46,774 nucleotides of DNA from Rhodopirellula sp. Its GTDB lineage: Bacteria; Planctomycetota; Planctomycetia; Pirellulales; Pirellulaceae. How positions within the stretch are numbered: the stretch's first letter is position 1; each line of letters opens with the position of its first letter. Both the position numbers and the translations under genes were made by a program. The stretch lies in the NCBI GenBank assembly GCA_002698965.1, contig PAAT01000011.1, forward strand, positions 1-46,774. Reading direction: 5' to 3'. This document shows, piece after piece, positions 34,937 to 43,485 of the stretch. The notes under the pieces were generated by a model. The model did not search any database. It was not told where the DNA came from and saw only the letters and a program-made list of their open reading frames with translations.

Positions 34937-36097
34937 CTAGCTATTCTCCTGCTTCTCCTCTTCTGACGGCTCTGCTGGTTTCGCGACATCGTCATCCAGT
35001 CCCATTCCTCCGGCGGAAAGGATCAAGGGACGGAGCTCTGTAGCGACGTCTTTATTCTCCGTGAGGAAAGCTCGAGCCTTTTCTTTACCCTGTCCCAGGT
35101 ATACATCTCCGTATTTGAACCAAGAGCCACTACGTGTCAGTACTCCGTGCTTCACTCCCAAGTCAAGTAAGTCACCTTCATAGCTGATGCCATGCGTATG
35201 CATCATATCGAACTCGGCGATACGGAAAGGAGGTGCAACTTTGTTTTTTACAACCTTCGCCCTAACTCGCTGACCAACCACCTGATCACCATCTTTGAGC
35301 TGAGCGATTCTGCGAACATCAATCCGGCAGGAACTATAAAATTTCAGAGCACGACCACCGGGAGTTGTCTCCGGACTTCCAAACATGACACCAATTTTCT
35401 CTCGAATCTGGTTAATGAAGATCACGACGGTCTTACTTTTTGCAATCGCACCGGTAAGTTTTCGCATAGCCTGACTCATCAGGCGAGCCTGAAGACCAAC
35501 ATGACTATCACCAATTTCGCCTTCAAGCTCTTTGCGAGGGACTAAAGCAGCGACCGAGTCAATAATGATGACGTCGACCGCATTGGATTTCACCAACATC
35601 TCGGTAATTTGCATGGCCTCTTCACCATTATTTGGCTGACTGACCAGCAATGTATCTAACTCCACTCCCAGCTTTTTGCCCCAACTCGGATCAAAAGCAT
35701 GTTCAGCATCAATAATCGCCGCGATCCCATCACCTTTTTGAGCCTGAGCTGCAATGTGTAATGCCAATGTTGTTTTACCACTGGATTCCGGACCGTAAAT
35801 TTCGATGATCCGACCACGAGGTACACCCTGTCCTCCAAGAGCCATATCTAAGGACAAACTGCCAGTATTAATCCCCTCTATTTTATGCCGCTGTTCAGTA
35901 CCCAGAGGCATAATTGCTCCTTCACCAAACTGTTTTTCAATCTGTTGAAGGGTTGTTTTCAAATGAGCATTACCAGCCATCAAAGTATCAGCCTTAGCTG
36001 ACGCACCTGATTTCCTACCTTTAGCACTCTTCGACTTTGCTGTCGTTGCTTTCTTCTTTGCCATATTTTTTGTCGATTCCTTCTTTACAGCAACCAT
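34937..36097 (-). CDS. recA: Recombinase RecA with lysine-rich N-terminal extension
   Basis: RecA forms filaments on single-stranded DNA, drives homologous recombination and triggers the SOS response. The core is typical: [15 protein letters not shown] near 52, Walker [10 protein letters not shown] (102-110), the [14 protein letters not shown] segment, [14 protein letters not shown], loop 2 region and [22 protein letters not shown]. Compared with E. coli RecA, about 35 extra residues precede the core, rich in lysine, alanine and serine ([17 protein letters not shown]). ATG 36097 is supported by AAAGGAG seven bases upstream; an internal ATG (36064) keeps most of this extension. The acidic C-terminal tail ([11 protein letters not shown]) is normal. 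Transcribed alone; the leader carries an inverted repeat. Confidence 0.97.
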   Translation of the reverse strand: MVAVKKESTKNMAKKKATTAKSKSAKGRKSGASAKADTLMAGNAHLKTTLQQIEKQFGEGAIMPLGTEQRHKIEGINTGSLSLDMALGGQGVPRGRIIEIYGPESSGKTTLALHIAAQAQKGDGIAAIIDAEHAFDPSWGKKLGVELDTLLVSQPNNGEEAMQITEMLVKSNAVDVIIIDSVAALVPRKELEGEIGDSHVGLQARLMSQAMRKLTGAIAKSKTVVIFINQIREKIGVMFGSPETTPGGRALKFYSSCRIDVRRIAQLKDGDQVVGQRVRAKVVKNKVAPPFRIAEFDMMHTHGISYEGDLLDLGVKHGVLTRSGSWFKYGDVYLGQGKEKARAFLTENKDVATELRPLILSAGGMGLDDDVAKPAEPSEEEKQENS

Positions 36098-36202
36098 TAC
36101 TGCACTCCTTTATCGATAACTAGCTATTGTGTTTCAACTGCAATCACATATTTTTCCGACAGTGTAATGTCAAATCACCCTAAAAAGATCTTCCACGCCG
36201 AG

Positions 36203-36243
36203 ATAGTGTACAAACAGCCACATGGTGAACACTTATACACTAT
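36203..36243 (-). promoter_or_regulatory. Inverted repeat upstream of recA (possible SOS operator)
   Basis: ATAGTGTA (36203-36210) and TACACTAT (36236-36243) are perfect inverted copies 25 bases apart, 106 to 146 bases before the recA start. The site does not match the known E. coli (CTG-N10-CAG) or Gram-positive (GAAC-N4-GTTC) LexA boxes. Confidence 0.4.
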
Positions 36244-36530
36244 ATCGACATTGGCTTGCAACAACAAGAGTCTTTTACCACTCTGTAGTTGCCTTTTTTC
36301 CTACTCGCTTCCAAATGAACATGACGCTTAATAAAAGCAACATTTGATTGCCCCCCTGTAAGAATAGTAATCCCGCCGAGCTAATACATTTGCCCGACGA
36401 CTGTCGTGTTACCGTGAGAGTCAACAACTCAAAGCTTTAACTGGGGGAGCTTTGAAGCGTCTCTTTCGGCGACACAATAACTATCGCAAGCGGTTGTGAC
36501 ACATCTGGTCACACTGACAAAAAAAATAAG

Positions 36531-36561
36531 AAAAATCTGGAAATGCTCTTTCCAGATTTTT
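36531..36561 (-). terminator. Terminator after the PQQ-like protein gene
   Basis: A perfect 13-bp inverted repeat (AAAAATCTGGAAA with TTTCCAGATTTTT, loop TGCTC) lies 70 bases beyond the stop at 36631. Both strands end in five T residues, so it could act in either direction. Confidence 0.85.
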
Positions 36562-36630
36562 AATACTGCCTTGGGTTGCATGAAGCTTGTCGAGTCGCTT
36601 CCTGGCGTTCTCTAGTGTTGCGTATCAGGA

Positions 36631-38109
36631 TCATTCACGCAAATCGTAGCAGGCAATCCCTTTTTTCAGACGGACAAACATAAATCCATCGGCAATCGCC
36701 GGCGTCGTACAAACCAATGGGCCATTACTAAACTCCCGGCGAAGGACCACCTCCGCTTCGATCTGACCCTCAGCTGTCTTTTCAAGTTCATCGATTCCCA
36801 ATAATCTTCTAAATGCTTTTTCATCGGCGAGTAGCCCCTCTCGGTTGATCTTGGCCTGCATGAAGGGCTTGTACTTCGGTCCCGCCTCAAAGGCCAGGAG
36901 ACCATCAAAAGCATAGAACACTTTCTCATCGGCCGAGATCAATGAGGTATATCGTGGCCGATTCAAATCGAGCATGGTTTGCCACTTCGGTTTTCCAGTT
37001 TCCAAATCAACACAGGCCAAACGACGGTCACCCTGAACAAAAACCAAATCGTTCACCGCAACAGGGCTCGATCCCGAATCAGCCGCTCCGTTAAATCGCC
37101 ATAATTCATCCGGTGTCGTCTCACTTAAAACATAACAAGCCAAACCTGACTTTCGACTCTGCCCGTAAACAAGTAGCTTGTCACCGACGAGGATAGGAGT
37201 CGCATTTCCGGCTCCGGACTCCAGTTCCCAAACTAATGTCCCTGACTTCAAGTCCAGACACACCGTCATACCACCGGCGACATTGCAAATAACACGAGCT
37301 CCAGCATCTGCATGCCAGATAACCGGACTGCAATGAATATTCTTCTTCGTTTCTACTTTGTATTCCCAAACAACCTCCCCTGAATTCACATCCAAAGCAT
37401 AAAGCCCACCACACAATACAATCGCCAATTCCTGTTCGACAGCAAAAGAAGACTGCAGATATTGATCCCGAAAATCCCCCGGGATCTTTGTTGTCCATAA
37501 AGTCTCACCGGTTTGAGCATCCACGGCACGGGCTGTCCTGCCGGCGCTGAGTACAAACAACTTATCGCCCATGACTGTTGGTGATCCGGACTGAGCAAAT
37601 CTCGTATAAACACTCGAGTACTCATTAGCCCAATTCAACTTCCCATTTTTTCGATCAAGGCAGTAGATAAACTCGTCGAACCTAAACCCTTTAGCCCGAG
37701 TTTCCTGTTCATTCCGTCGATTAACTTCATATTCAGCGTATTCCTCCTCGTTCATCCCGACTCGCTTCTCAGGAGGCAAATATGGGAACTTAAGAGGCGG
37801 CAACTTTTTAACGCTCGTTAAGGCTTCCTTTTTGTGTGTATACAAATAAACCGAATCACCACTTACCACAGGACTCGACCATCCACTCGCTGCAGCTGTA
37901 GGCAAATCATCCTCACTCACATACCAGACAGGCTTAAGTCCCTTCGTTGGCAAAGCATTTACCAGTGTAGGACTTTCGGGGTCGACGCCGCTACGCTGCC
38001 CACCTCGCCATTGATTCCAGTCCGCACTTTGCGCAAAGGAGGAACTGAAAACACCCAAAAACAGGAGTAACACACGCGTTGTTTTGAGAATAAGTGAAGC
38101 TGATACCAT
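36631..38109 (-). CDS. Secreted PQQ-like beta-propeller protein
   Basis: A signal peptide (LILKTTRVLLLFLGVFSSSFA, cleavage near residue 26) precedes DWNQWRGGQRSGVD, the usual opening of planctomycete proteins related to PQQ-dependent dehydrogenases. Several propeller blades follow with the VYxLDxxTGxxxW pattern, such as FIYCLDRKNGKLNW, RAVDAQTGETLWTTK, ALDVNSGEVVWEYK, CLDLKSGTLVWELE and CVDLETGKPKWQ. The catalytic acidic residues of true quinoprotein dehydrogenases are not evident, so it is more likely a binding or structural propeller like BamB. It lies outside the cytoplasmic membrane. ATG 38109 has AGGA ten bases upstream. It is divergent from the PfkB kinase gene. Confidence 0.88.
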   Translation of the reverse strand: MVSASLILKTTRVLLLFLGVFSSSFAQSADWNQWRGGQRSGVDPESPTLVNALPTKGLKPVWYVSEDDLPTAAASGWSSPVVSGDSVYLYTHKKEALTSVKKLPPLKFPYLPPEKRVGMNEEEYAEYEVNRRNEQETRAKGFRFDEFIYCLDRKNGKLNWANEYSSVYTRFAQSGSPTVMGDKLFVLSAGRTARAVDAQTGETLWTTKIPGDFRDQYLQSSFAVEQELAIVLCGGLYALDVNSGEVVWEYKVETKKNIHCSPVIWHADAGARVICNVAGGMTVCLDLKSGTLVWELESGAGNATPILVGDKLLVYGQSRKSGLACYVLSETTPDELWRFNGAADSGSSPVAVNDLVFVQGDRRLACVDLETGKPKWQTMLDLNRPRYTSLISADEKVFYAFDGLLAFEAGPKYKPFMQAKINREGLLADEKAFRRLLGIDELEKTAEGQIEAEVVLRREFSNGPLVCTTPAIADGFMFVRLKKGIACYDLRE

Positions 38110-38204
38110 TCTGTTAAGTCCTACCCAGTAGTGATAACCTAAGTCTAAGAATATAATGCGACGATTAGTTCAATCTGATTTCATTATGAATTGAAGGAGC
38201 AGTT

Positions 38205-39110
38205 ATGTCACTGCTTGTTGTTGGTTCGATCGCTTTTGACAGTGTCGAAACCCCTACAGACCGACGTGATAACGTAATTGGCGGGTCCGCCACTTACTTC
38301 TCCTATGCAGCCAGCTATTTCACGCCGGTCAATCTCGTAGGCGTTGTTGGTGAAGACTGGCCAGCGGAGCACACTGCCCTTCTCGAATCACGCAATATCA
38401 ACACAGAGGGTCTGGAGATCAAAGCGGGTGAAAAAACCTTTTCCTGGAAGGGAAAATATCTCCCCAACATGAACGACCGTGAAACGCTGGAAGTTAATCT
38501 CAACGTATTTGAAACCTTCAGCCCAGTGCTTCCTGAAAGCTATAAAGATACGCCGTTTGTATTTCTGGCCAATGGAGCTCCAACCGTCCAAAGACAGGTC
38601 CTCGAGCAGGTACGTAAGCCAAAACTTGTTGTAGCCGATACGATGGACCTTTGGATCAACATCCAGAAGGACGATTTGCTTGAGCTTATCAAACAAATCG
38701 ACGGACTTGTACTCAATGACAGTGAAGCCAAGTTACTGACCGGCGAAGAAAATCTTGTCAAAGCCGGAAAGGCAGTACTCGAATTGGGAGCCAAATTCTG
38801 TGTTCTCAAAAAAGGGGAACACGGAGCAATGTATTTTGGCGAAGATGATTGCTACGTTCTTCCTGCCTTCCCAACCGATCAGGTTCTTGACCCGACCGGA
38901 GCTGGAGACAGTTTCGCCGGCGGAATGATGGGCTACCTTGCGAGTCAGGATGCAACCGATCCGGCAAGTATCAAGCGAGCTCTGGTGTATGGCACGCTTG
39001 TTGCAAGCTTCAATGTCGAAGACTTCAGTCTCGAACGCATGAAACAAATTGAACGCGAAGCACTAGAGCAACGTTTTTTACAATACCAACAAATGCTGAC
39101 TATTCATTAA
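38205..39110 (+). CDS. PfkB-family sugar/nucleoside kinase
   Basis: This ribokinase-fold enzyme phosphorylates a sugar, nucleoside or similar substrate with ATP. The 301-residue protein has the N-terminal GSIAFDSVETP, the GGSATYFSYAASYF substrate motif near residue 26, VLNDSEAKLLTGEE near 177, and the ATP signature DPTGAGDSFAGG at 229-240 with catalytic D235. The exact substrate cannot be read from sequence; adenosine kinase-like relatives are common in planctomycetes. GAAGGAG five bases before ATG 38205 is one of the best ribosome sites in the window, suggesting strong translation. thpR follows after 24 bases, probably in the same transcript. Confidence 0.93.
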   Translation: MSLLVVGSIAFDSVETPTDRRDNVIGGSATYFSYAASYFTPVNLVGVVGEDWPAEHTALLESRNINTEGLEIKAGEKTFSWKGKYLPNMNDRETLEVNLNVFETFSPVLPESYKDTPFVFLANGAPTVQRQVLEQVRKPKLVVADTMDLWINIQKDDLLELIKQIDGLVLNDSEAKLLTGEENLVKAGKAVLELGAKFCVLKKGEHGAMYFGEDDCYVLPAFPTDQVLDPTGAGDSFAGGMMGYLASQDATDPASIKRALVYGTLVASFNVEDFSLERMKQIEREALEQRFLQYQQMLTIH

Positions 39111-39134
39111 AAAAAATTCAACCATCATCATCTC

Positions 39135-39701
39135 GTGAAACCTCTTCGTACGTTTATCGCTGTAAATGTCTCTCAGGAAACCTGCCGGGTCGCTGGTCGC
39201 CTGCTTAAGCAATTAGGGGCCATCGACGACGGTGTCAAAACCATACAAAACCAAAACCTACACATTACGCTAAAGTTTCTCGGCGAAGTGCTCGTCGAAG
39301 ACACTCCAGCCATATGCTCTGCGGTTGAAAAAGCGTGTGAATCATTCAAAGATTTTGATTTGGTTAACGGGGGACTCGGAGCCTTCCCGAATCAGGAGCG
39401 CCCACGCACACTCTGGATGGGAGTGGAACAAGGTGTTGACGAAATTCGCGAATTACAGGCTGCCATCGATCACCACACGCAACAACTTGGTTATTCGGGA
39501 GAAAACCGACTCTTCGTCCCTCACTTGACACTAGCTCGCATCCGTAATTTCCAGGGCGACTTTGAAAGACTGCAGGAACTTTTCGATTTATATAGTCCAG
39601 GACCGTTAACCACGACCCACGTCACCGAAGTTCTCACCTACGCCAGCTTTACAGACCGCGGAGTTCCGACTTACGAAGTCCTCGGCCGCTGTAAATTATA
39701 G
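39135..39701 (+). CDS. thpR: RNA 2',3'-cyclic phosphodiesterase (ThpR/LigT family)
   Basis: The family opens 2',3'-cyclic phosphate RNA ends and can ligate tRNA halves in vitro. The two defining HxT motifs are HIT at residue 43 (NLHITLKFLGEV) and HLT at 130 (VPHLTLARI), about 87 residues apart as expected for the 2H phosphoesterase fold. RTFIAV at the start is also typical. Length is 188. The start is GTG 39135, 24 bases after the PfkB kinase gene. It converges with the acidic membrane protein gene. Confidence 0.95.
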   Translation: MKPLRTFIAVNVSQETCRVAGRLLKQLGAIDDGVKTIQNQNLHITLKFLGEVLVEDTPAICSAVEKACESFKDFDLVNGGLGAFPNQERPRTLWMGVEQGVDEIRELQAAIDHHTQQLGYSGENRLFVPHLTLARIRNFQGDFERLQELFDLYSPGPLTTTHVTEVLTYASFTDRGVPTYEVLGRCKL

Positions 39702-39745
39702 GAAGAAACAGGTGGCCAACTTCTCGCAGATGCATCAACTGCTTT

Positions 39746-41122
39746 CTAAGCAGCTCGTTGCTTTTCGGCGTGTTTCCTTTTGAGTCGGTTAAGTTTCTTT
39801 CGCATTGTTTTCAACTGTTTACGACTCATTTTGGTTAGGTCATATTGTTCCCAAAATGCCTCTTCATCAAATGGTTCATGCTCAACCTTGTCTTCTTTGG
39901 GAGGAATGAGAAGTGTGTTCTGCGTAGAATCATCGACCGGCGTTTCGTAGACCGTCGATTCATTTGATTGGATGGAACCATTCTCTTGATGAGCGTAGGA
40001 AGTGTAGATCACTTCTTCCTCTTGCTGCAGTTGCTCAGCCACTTCAGACTCATCCTGATATAACTCGTCCTCCTCGTAATCCTGTTCAGTTTCTTCGCAG
40101 ACCACTTCTTCGTCTATTGCATCAGGTTCGTCATCGAGTTCGTCAAAGTCCTCTTCAGCGTATTCGTCGTATTCCTCTTCAGTTTCGACTAACTCGTCAT
40201 CGCCAAGATCATCCCAGTCGTCCCACTCGGCACCCAGCTCAACAGCTGATTCCTGCTGACGATCTTCCGTACCTGTAATTTCGGGGACTACCTGATTTAC
40301 AACCGCTTGGTTGGATTGGGCTAGTTGAGAAACATTTACTCTACCTTGCTGGGCGTTCAGATAAACCTTACGCGCATTCAACCATGTCATTAACGACACG
40401 ATTAATGTAGCACTCATCGCTAAGGACGACTTAGCCACATCGGTGGTCAAAGCGGATTCACCGATAAGACTACCCATTCGTGAACAACCTGCGGCAATCA
40501 TCACCATCATGGCCACGGCCAACATCATGAGCATGGCTGGACGAGACTTAAATTCAATCAGCAGAAGAATAGAAAAATACATCACTCCCAATGAGACCAT
40601 CATCATCCACCAAGTGGATGCTTCATTCCAGGGACTCGACATTTCAAATTGAGCCAATGGCACGCTGAGAATTTGATGCCCGCCAGTGGCCACTTCAAAG
40701 CTCAGAAAACCACTGAAGGCTGCCAGATACAGCCAAAGACGATAACGTCCTTTGTAATCGTCTGCTTTATGTCGTCTTAATAAATAAACAAATACAGCCC
40801 CAAGACTTAATATCAGCAACATGACGCTCATGGACCAGCTGGCAAGGTTGCCAGGTCCCGCGATTTCAAACAAGTGTTTTGGAAATTCCGCCGACTCTAA
40901 AGTTCGAGTATGGATATGTGCTTGCTGACACAAATAGATACTAATTACACCCAGTAGCAACATGGCCAGATAAGCCCATAGACTTTTAGGAATCAGATCG
41001 GTCAGTCTCGGTTGATTCTCCAACATGGCACGATCAAAGTACGCGCGCACGCCGTCATGCCCTGCCTGTTGGCCGACGAATTCATGCAATTGCTTCTTTG
41101 CTTTTTTAGCCTTTAGTGCCAC
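39746..41122 (-). CDS. Six-span membrane protein with long acidic tail, unknown function
   Basis: I do not recognise this 458-residue protein. A basic N-terminus (ALKAKKAKKQL) is followed by six hydrophobic segments at about 47-68, 92-114, 126-146, 168-190, 196-214 and 232-248, then a stretch of about 110 residues very rich in aspartate and glutamate (for example DDWDDLGDDELVETEEEYDE), and a basic end (KMSRKQLKTMRKKLNRLKRKHAEKQ). The positive start suggests a cytoplasmic N-terminus, putting the acidic and basic tail in the cytoplasm too. The start GTG 41122 has no ribosome site. It stands alone between thpR and the superoxide dismutase gene. Confidence 0.8.
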   Translation of the reverse strand: MALKAKKAKKQLHEFVGQQAGHDGVRAYFDRAMLENQPRLTDLIPKSLWAYLAMLLLGVISIYLCQQAHIHTRTLESAEFPKHLFEIAGPGNLASWSMSVMLLILSLGAVFVYLLRRHKADDYKGRYRLWLYLAAFSGFLSFEVATGGHQILSVPLAQFEMSSPWNEASTWWMMMVSLGVMYFSILLLIEFKSRPAMLMMLAVAMMVMIAAGCSRMGSLIGESALTTDVAKSSLAMSATLIVSLMTWLNARKVYLNAQQGRVNVSQLAQSNQAVVNQVVPEITGTEDRQQESAVELGAEWDDWDDLGDDELVETEEEYDEYAEEDFDELDDEPDAIDEEVVCEETEQDYEEDELYQDESEVAEQLQQEEEVIYTSYAHQENGSIQSNESTVYETPVDDSTQNTLLIPPKEDKVEHEPFDEEAFWEQYDLTKMSRKQLKTMRKKLNRLKRKHAEKQRAA

Positions 41123-41596
41123 TAGTCAGATCTATCCCTGAATCCGGTTCTATTGAATTCTCTCAGATGCGCAGCAGCCCACGCACGGCCCACTATAATC
41201 TTCGGCACAAAAACCATCGGAAATAAAGCAAATCAGGGTTGGTTCCTAGAGATGTAACGGAATTAATCGAAGGTAACTACGGGGCTTCAAGCAGTCGCCT
41301 CCCATCAGTTGTCAAAGTACTGCGTCAAGAATCCACAGGACTGAAATACCAGACTGATGCAGATATTTGTTAGATGAATTCTCATGGATCGGCTCGCGAT
41401 CCAGTCGCTTCACAGCACTGACATCCTTCCACCCTTATATGTCGTTGTCAGAACCCTTTTTTTGGGGTATCTTCGAGTATTAATAATGAAATCAAAAAAA
41501 ATGTCCGGTTCTGTATCAAGGCATCCGGCTAACTCAGATTTCACTATCTCTAATACTCCCTGTTGTTAATCACTGTTTTAGTTCAGAAAGAAACAA
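41123..41596. other. 474-base gene-free stretch before the superoxide dismutase gene
   Basis: No convincing coding frame is present; a 61-codon frame at 41384-41569 lacks a ribosome site and family features. A perfect 7-bp hairpin TGGATCG/CGATCCA (41385-41403, loop GCTCG) is the main structure. The promoter of the dismutase gene should lie here. Confidence 0.5.
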
Positions 41597-42205
41597 ATGG
41601 CATACGAACTACCTGAATTACCTTACGCTTATGATGCACTCGAGCCACACATCGATGCTCGCACTATGGAAATCCACCACAGCAAACACCATGCTGGATA
41701 CGTTGCAAAAGTGAATGCTGCGATTGACGGCTCTGAATTGGAAGGTAAATCAGTCGAAGATCTAGTTTCTGATTTAGCTGGTGTTCCTGAAGATAAACGC
41801 GGAGCTGTACAAAACAATGGTGGCGGTCACGCAAATCATTCACTTTTTTGGTCTGTTCTTTGCCCTAACGGGGGTGGCGAACCATCTGGTGATCTGGCGG
41901 AAGCCATTAACGGTGCTTTCGGTAGCCTGGATAGTCTGAAAGAACAGTTCTCAGCTGCAGCGGCCACTCGCTTCGGCAGCGGATGGGCCTGGCTCAGCGT
42001 CGACAATGGTCAATTAGTAGTTGAAAGTACTCCTAATCAGGACAGCCCATTAATGGCTGGCCGTACACCTATCCTCGGACTGGACGTTTGGGAACATGCT
42101 TACTACCTGAACTACCAGAACCGACGTCCTGACTACGTAGCCGCTTTCTGGAATGTCATCAATTGGGACGAAGTTGCTCGACGATACGCGGCTGCAATTG
42201 CCTAG
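41597..42205 (+). CDS. sodA: Manganese-type superoxide dismutase
   Basis: SOD converts superoxide to oxygen and hydrogen peroxide. The 202-residue protein has all four metal ligands: H27 in [10 protein letters not shown]81 in [12 protein letters not shown]163 and H167 in DVWEHAYY. The GGGHxNHS sequence and Q148 in NQDSP are the Mn-type pattern, in contrast to the Fe type (GGAAQVWNH, with glutamine at residue ~69), so Mn use or a flexible metal is inferred. No signal peptide, so cytoplasmic. Strong terminator downstream; monocistronic. Confidence 0.96.
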   Translation: MAYELPELPYAYDALEPHIDARTMEIHHSKHHAGYVAKVNAAIDGSELEGKSVEDLVSDLAGVPEDKRGAVQNNGGGHANHSLFWSVLCPNGGGEPSGDLAEAINGAFGSLDSLKEQFSAAAATRFGSGWAWLSVDNGQLVVESTPNQDSPLMAGRTPILGLDVWEHAYYLNYQNRRPDYVAAFWNVINWDEVARRYAAAIA

Positions 42206-42252
42206 TTAGCACGTACCTAGTCATGTCGTGGTCTGACAAAGACCCAAACACC

Positions 42253-42298
42253 AAAAGCTTCATCAGAGTCCTGCTCTGGTGAAGCTTTTTTCTTTTTC
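42253..42298 (+). terminator. Intrinsic terminator after the superoxide dismutase gene
   Basis: AAAAGCTTCATCAGAG (42253-42268) pairs over 16 bp (one G-T) with CTCTGGTGAAGCTTTT (42274-42289), with loop TCCTG, followed by TTCTTTTTC. Confidence 0.93.
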
Positions 42299-42401
42299 AA
42301 ATCATCTGTTAATTCGTCATGAATTCTACAAACCCATATTGACCCAATTTGATCTCAAAAGATACTATTGCCCGACGCTCAAAAGAATCCCCTTCTCATG
42401 T

Positions 42402-42444
42402 ACCGGCCTATCTTAGGAAGAAATTCTAAGAAAGACCGGCCGGT
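42402..42444 (+). promoter_or_regulatory. Two-tier hairpin in the leader of the N/Q-rich lipoprotein gene
   Basis: The outer arms ACCGGCC (42402-42408) and GGCCGGT (42438-42444) pair over 7 bp; inside, TCTTAG (42411-42416) pairs with CTAAGA (42426-42431) around a 9-base loop. The right side also contains a 10-bp palindrome ACCGGCCGGT. It ends 59 bases before the start codon, without a T run. Confidence 0.4.
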
Positions 42445-42503
42445 GCAGTGATTCACGGCTTTCTCCAAGCGACAAATAATTATGGTTTTGAAAGGAATAA
42501 ACA

Positions 42504-43286
42504 ATGACATCCTCAAATCGACGATGGTTTCCCGTCCTCGCAGTAATCTGTGCATCTTCTGTCTGCCTGACAGGGTGTAAATCTTTTAGCTGGAGCAAAC
42601 TGCCCGGCATGAGTTACTTTGCCAGTGATGACAAGCATGAACAGTCATACTATGGTACTCAGGACACACCCTCGAACGACTATAACGCTTCCACCGTGGA
42701 TTACTCTCAGCGTTATGGTAACACCGGCAATACAAACGCTCAAAACACCTACGGGCAACAGTATGAGTCAACCAATGTTGGCAATACCAACTACCTAACC
42801 AACCAACCTGGCCAGCAAGCTCTGGGACAAACCCAGCCACCGCAGCAACCGTTATACGGCCAGCAACAGTACGGTAACCAAGCCGCTACTTATCCAGCCC
42901 AAGCTCAGCAACAGTACCAACCACAAGGCCAGAAATTCAATGCTGTCGGACAAAACCAAAACGTCCCAACGGCAGGTACGTTACAGGAGACCGCTGGCAA
43001 CTACAACGGTGGCGGCTTCTACAATCCCAATGCTAACGTTGGATCGTATCAGCCAAACCAAGCTTCAGGATCTCCTAATGTTCCAACCTACGGTGCCACA
43101 GGAACAGAACAAACGCAAGGAGCAGCCGCTTACGTTTCGGGAACTCCCGCGAATACACAATTCGACGGCGGCAATTATCAACCAGCCAGTAATACAACCG
43201 CTCCGATGCCAGCTTACCGACCTGGTAGCACTGGTGGTACAAACGGTTATTACACACCCAATGGAGGCAACTTCAACGGTCAGTAA
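42504..43286 (+). CDS. Asparagine/glutamine/glycine/tyrosine-rich lipoprotein
   Basis: The signal peptide ends at lipobox CLTGC (C25), predicting a lipid-anchored protein outside the cytoplasmic membrane. The remaining 235 residues are low-complexity, dominated by N, Q, G, Y, P, T and S with loose YGQQ / NYQP / YNGG repeats and hardly any charged residue after residue 60, a prion-like composition. No domain is recognisable. AAAGGA seven bases before ATG 42504 marks the start, and a strong terminator follows, so it is a single-gene unit probably expressed well. A structural or matrix role is conceivable but unproven. Confidence 0.8.
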   Translation: MTSSNRRWFPVLAVICASSVCLTGCKSFSWSKLPGMSYFASDDKHEQSYYGTQDTPSNDYNASTVDYSQRYGNTGNTNAQNTYGQQYESTNVGNTNYLTNQPGQQALGQTQPPQQPLYGQQQYGNQAATYPAQAQQQYQPQGQKFNAVGQNQNVPTAGTLQETAGNYNGGGFYNPNANVGSYQPNQASGSPNVPTYGATGTEQTQGAAAYVSGTPANTQFDGGNYQPASNTTAPMPAYRPGSTGGTNGYYTPNGGNFNGQ

Positions 43287-43338
43287 TCGGAAGAGCAGAA
43301 CTGGCCCCCAACTGCAGTTGCAGTTCCCTTTCAAAACC

Positions 43339-43379
43339 AAAGACGGCTTTAGGTGTTGTTGCCTAAAGCCGTCTTTTTC
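43339..43379 (+). terminator. Intrinsic terminator after the N/Q-rich lipoprotein gene
   Basis: AAAGACGGCTTTAGG (43339-43353) pairs perfectly over 15 bp with CCTAAAGCCGTCTTT (43362-43376), loop of eight bases, then TTC. Confidence 0.93.
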
Positions 43380-43485
43380 GTCATGGACCACGGTGTGTTG
43401 TGCCATCGCACTGGCACAGATAAACTGACGAGTAACTAAGTTTAAGTTCCTCGGTGGAACACCCAGTTTAAGCAGGAGAGAAAGT

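Larger units (their letters stand above)
36098..36630. other. 533-base intergenic region with several dyads
   Basis: No gene is supported here. From recA outward the region holds an inverted repeat at 36203-36243, a TCAAAGCT/AGCTTTGA hairpin at 36429-36455, a TGTGAC/GTCACA dyad at 36495-36513 and a terminator at 36531-36561. The recA promoter must lie within the first few hundred bases; TTGCAA and TATAAG 18 bases apart on the minus strand near 36230-36265 are candidates. Confidence 0.6.

Noticed and set aside
36495..36513. CRP/FNR-type site
   Set aside because: TGTGA and TCACA are separated by nine bases, not six, and the site is remote from any gene start.
41384..41569. 61-codon frame upstream of the superoxide dismutase gene
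   Set aside because: No ribosome site and no protein-like pattern; it probably is promoter/leader DNA.
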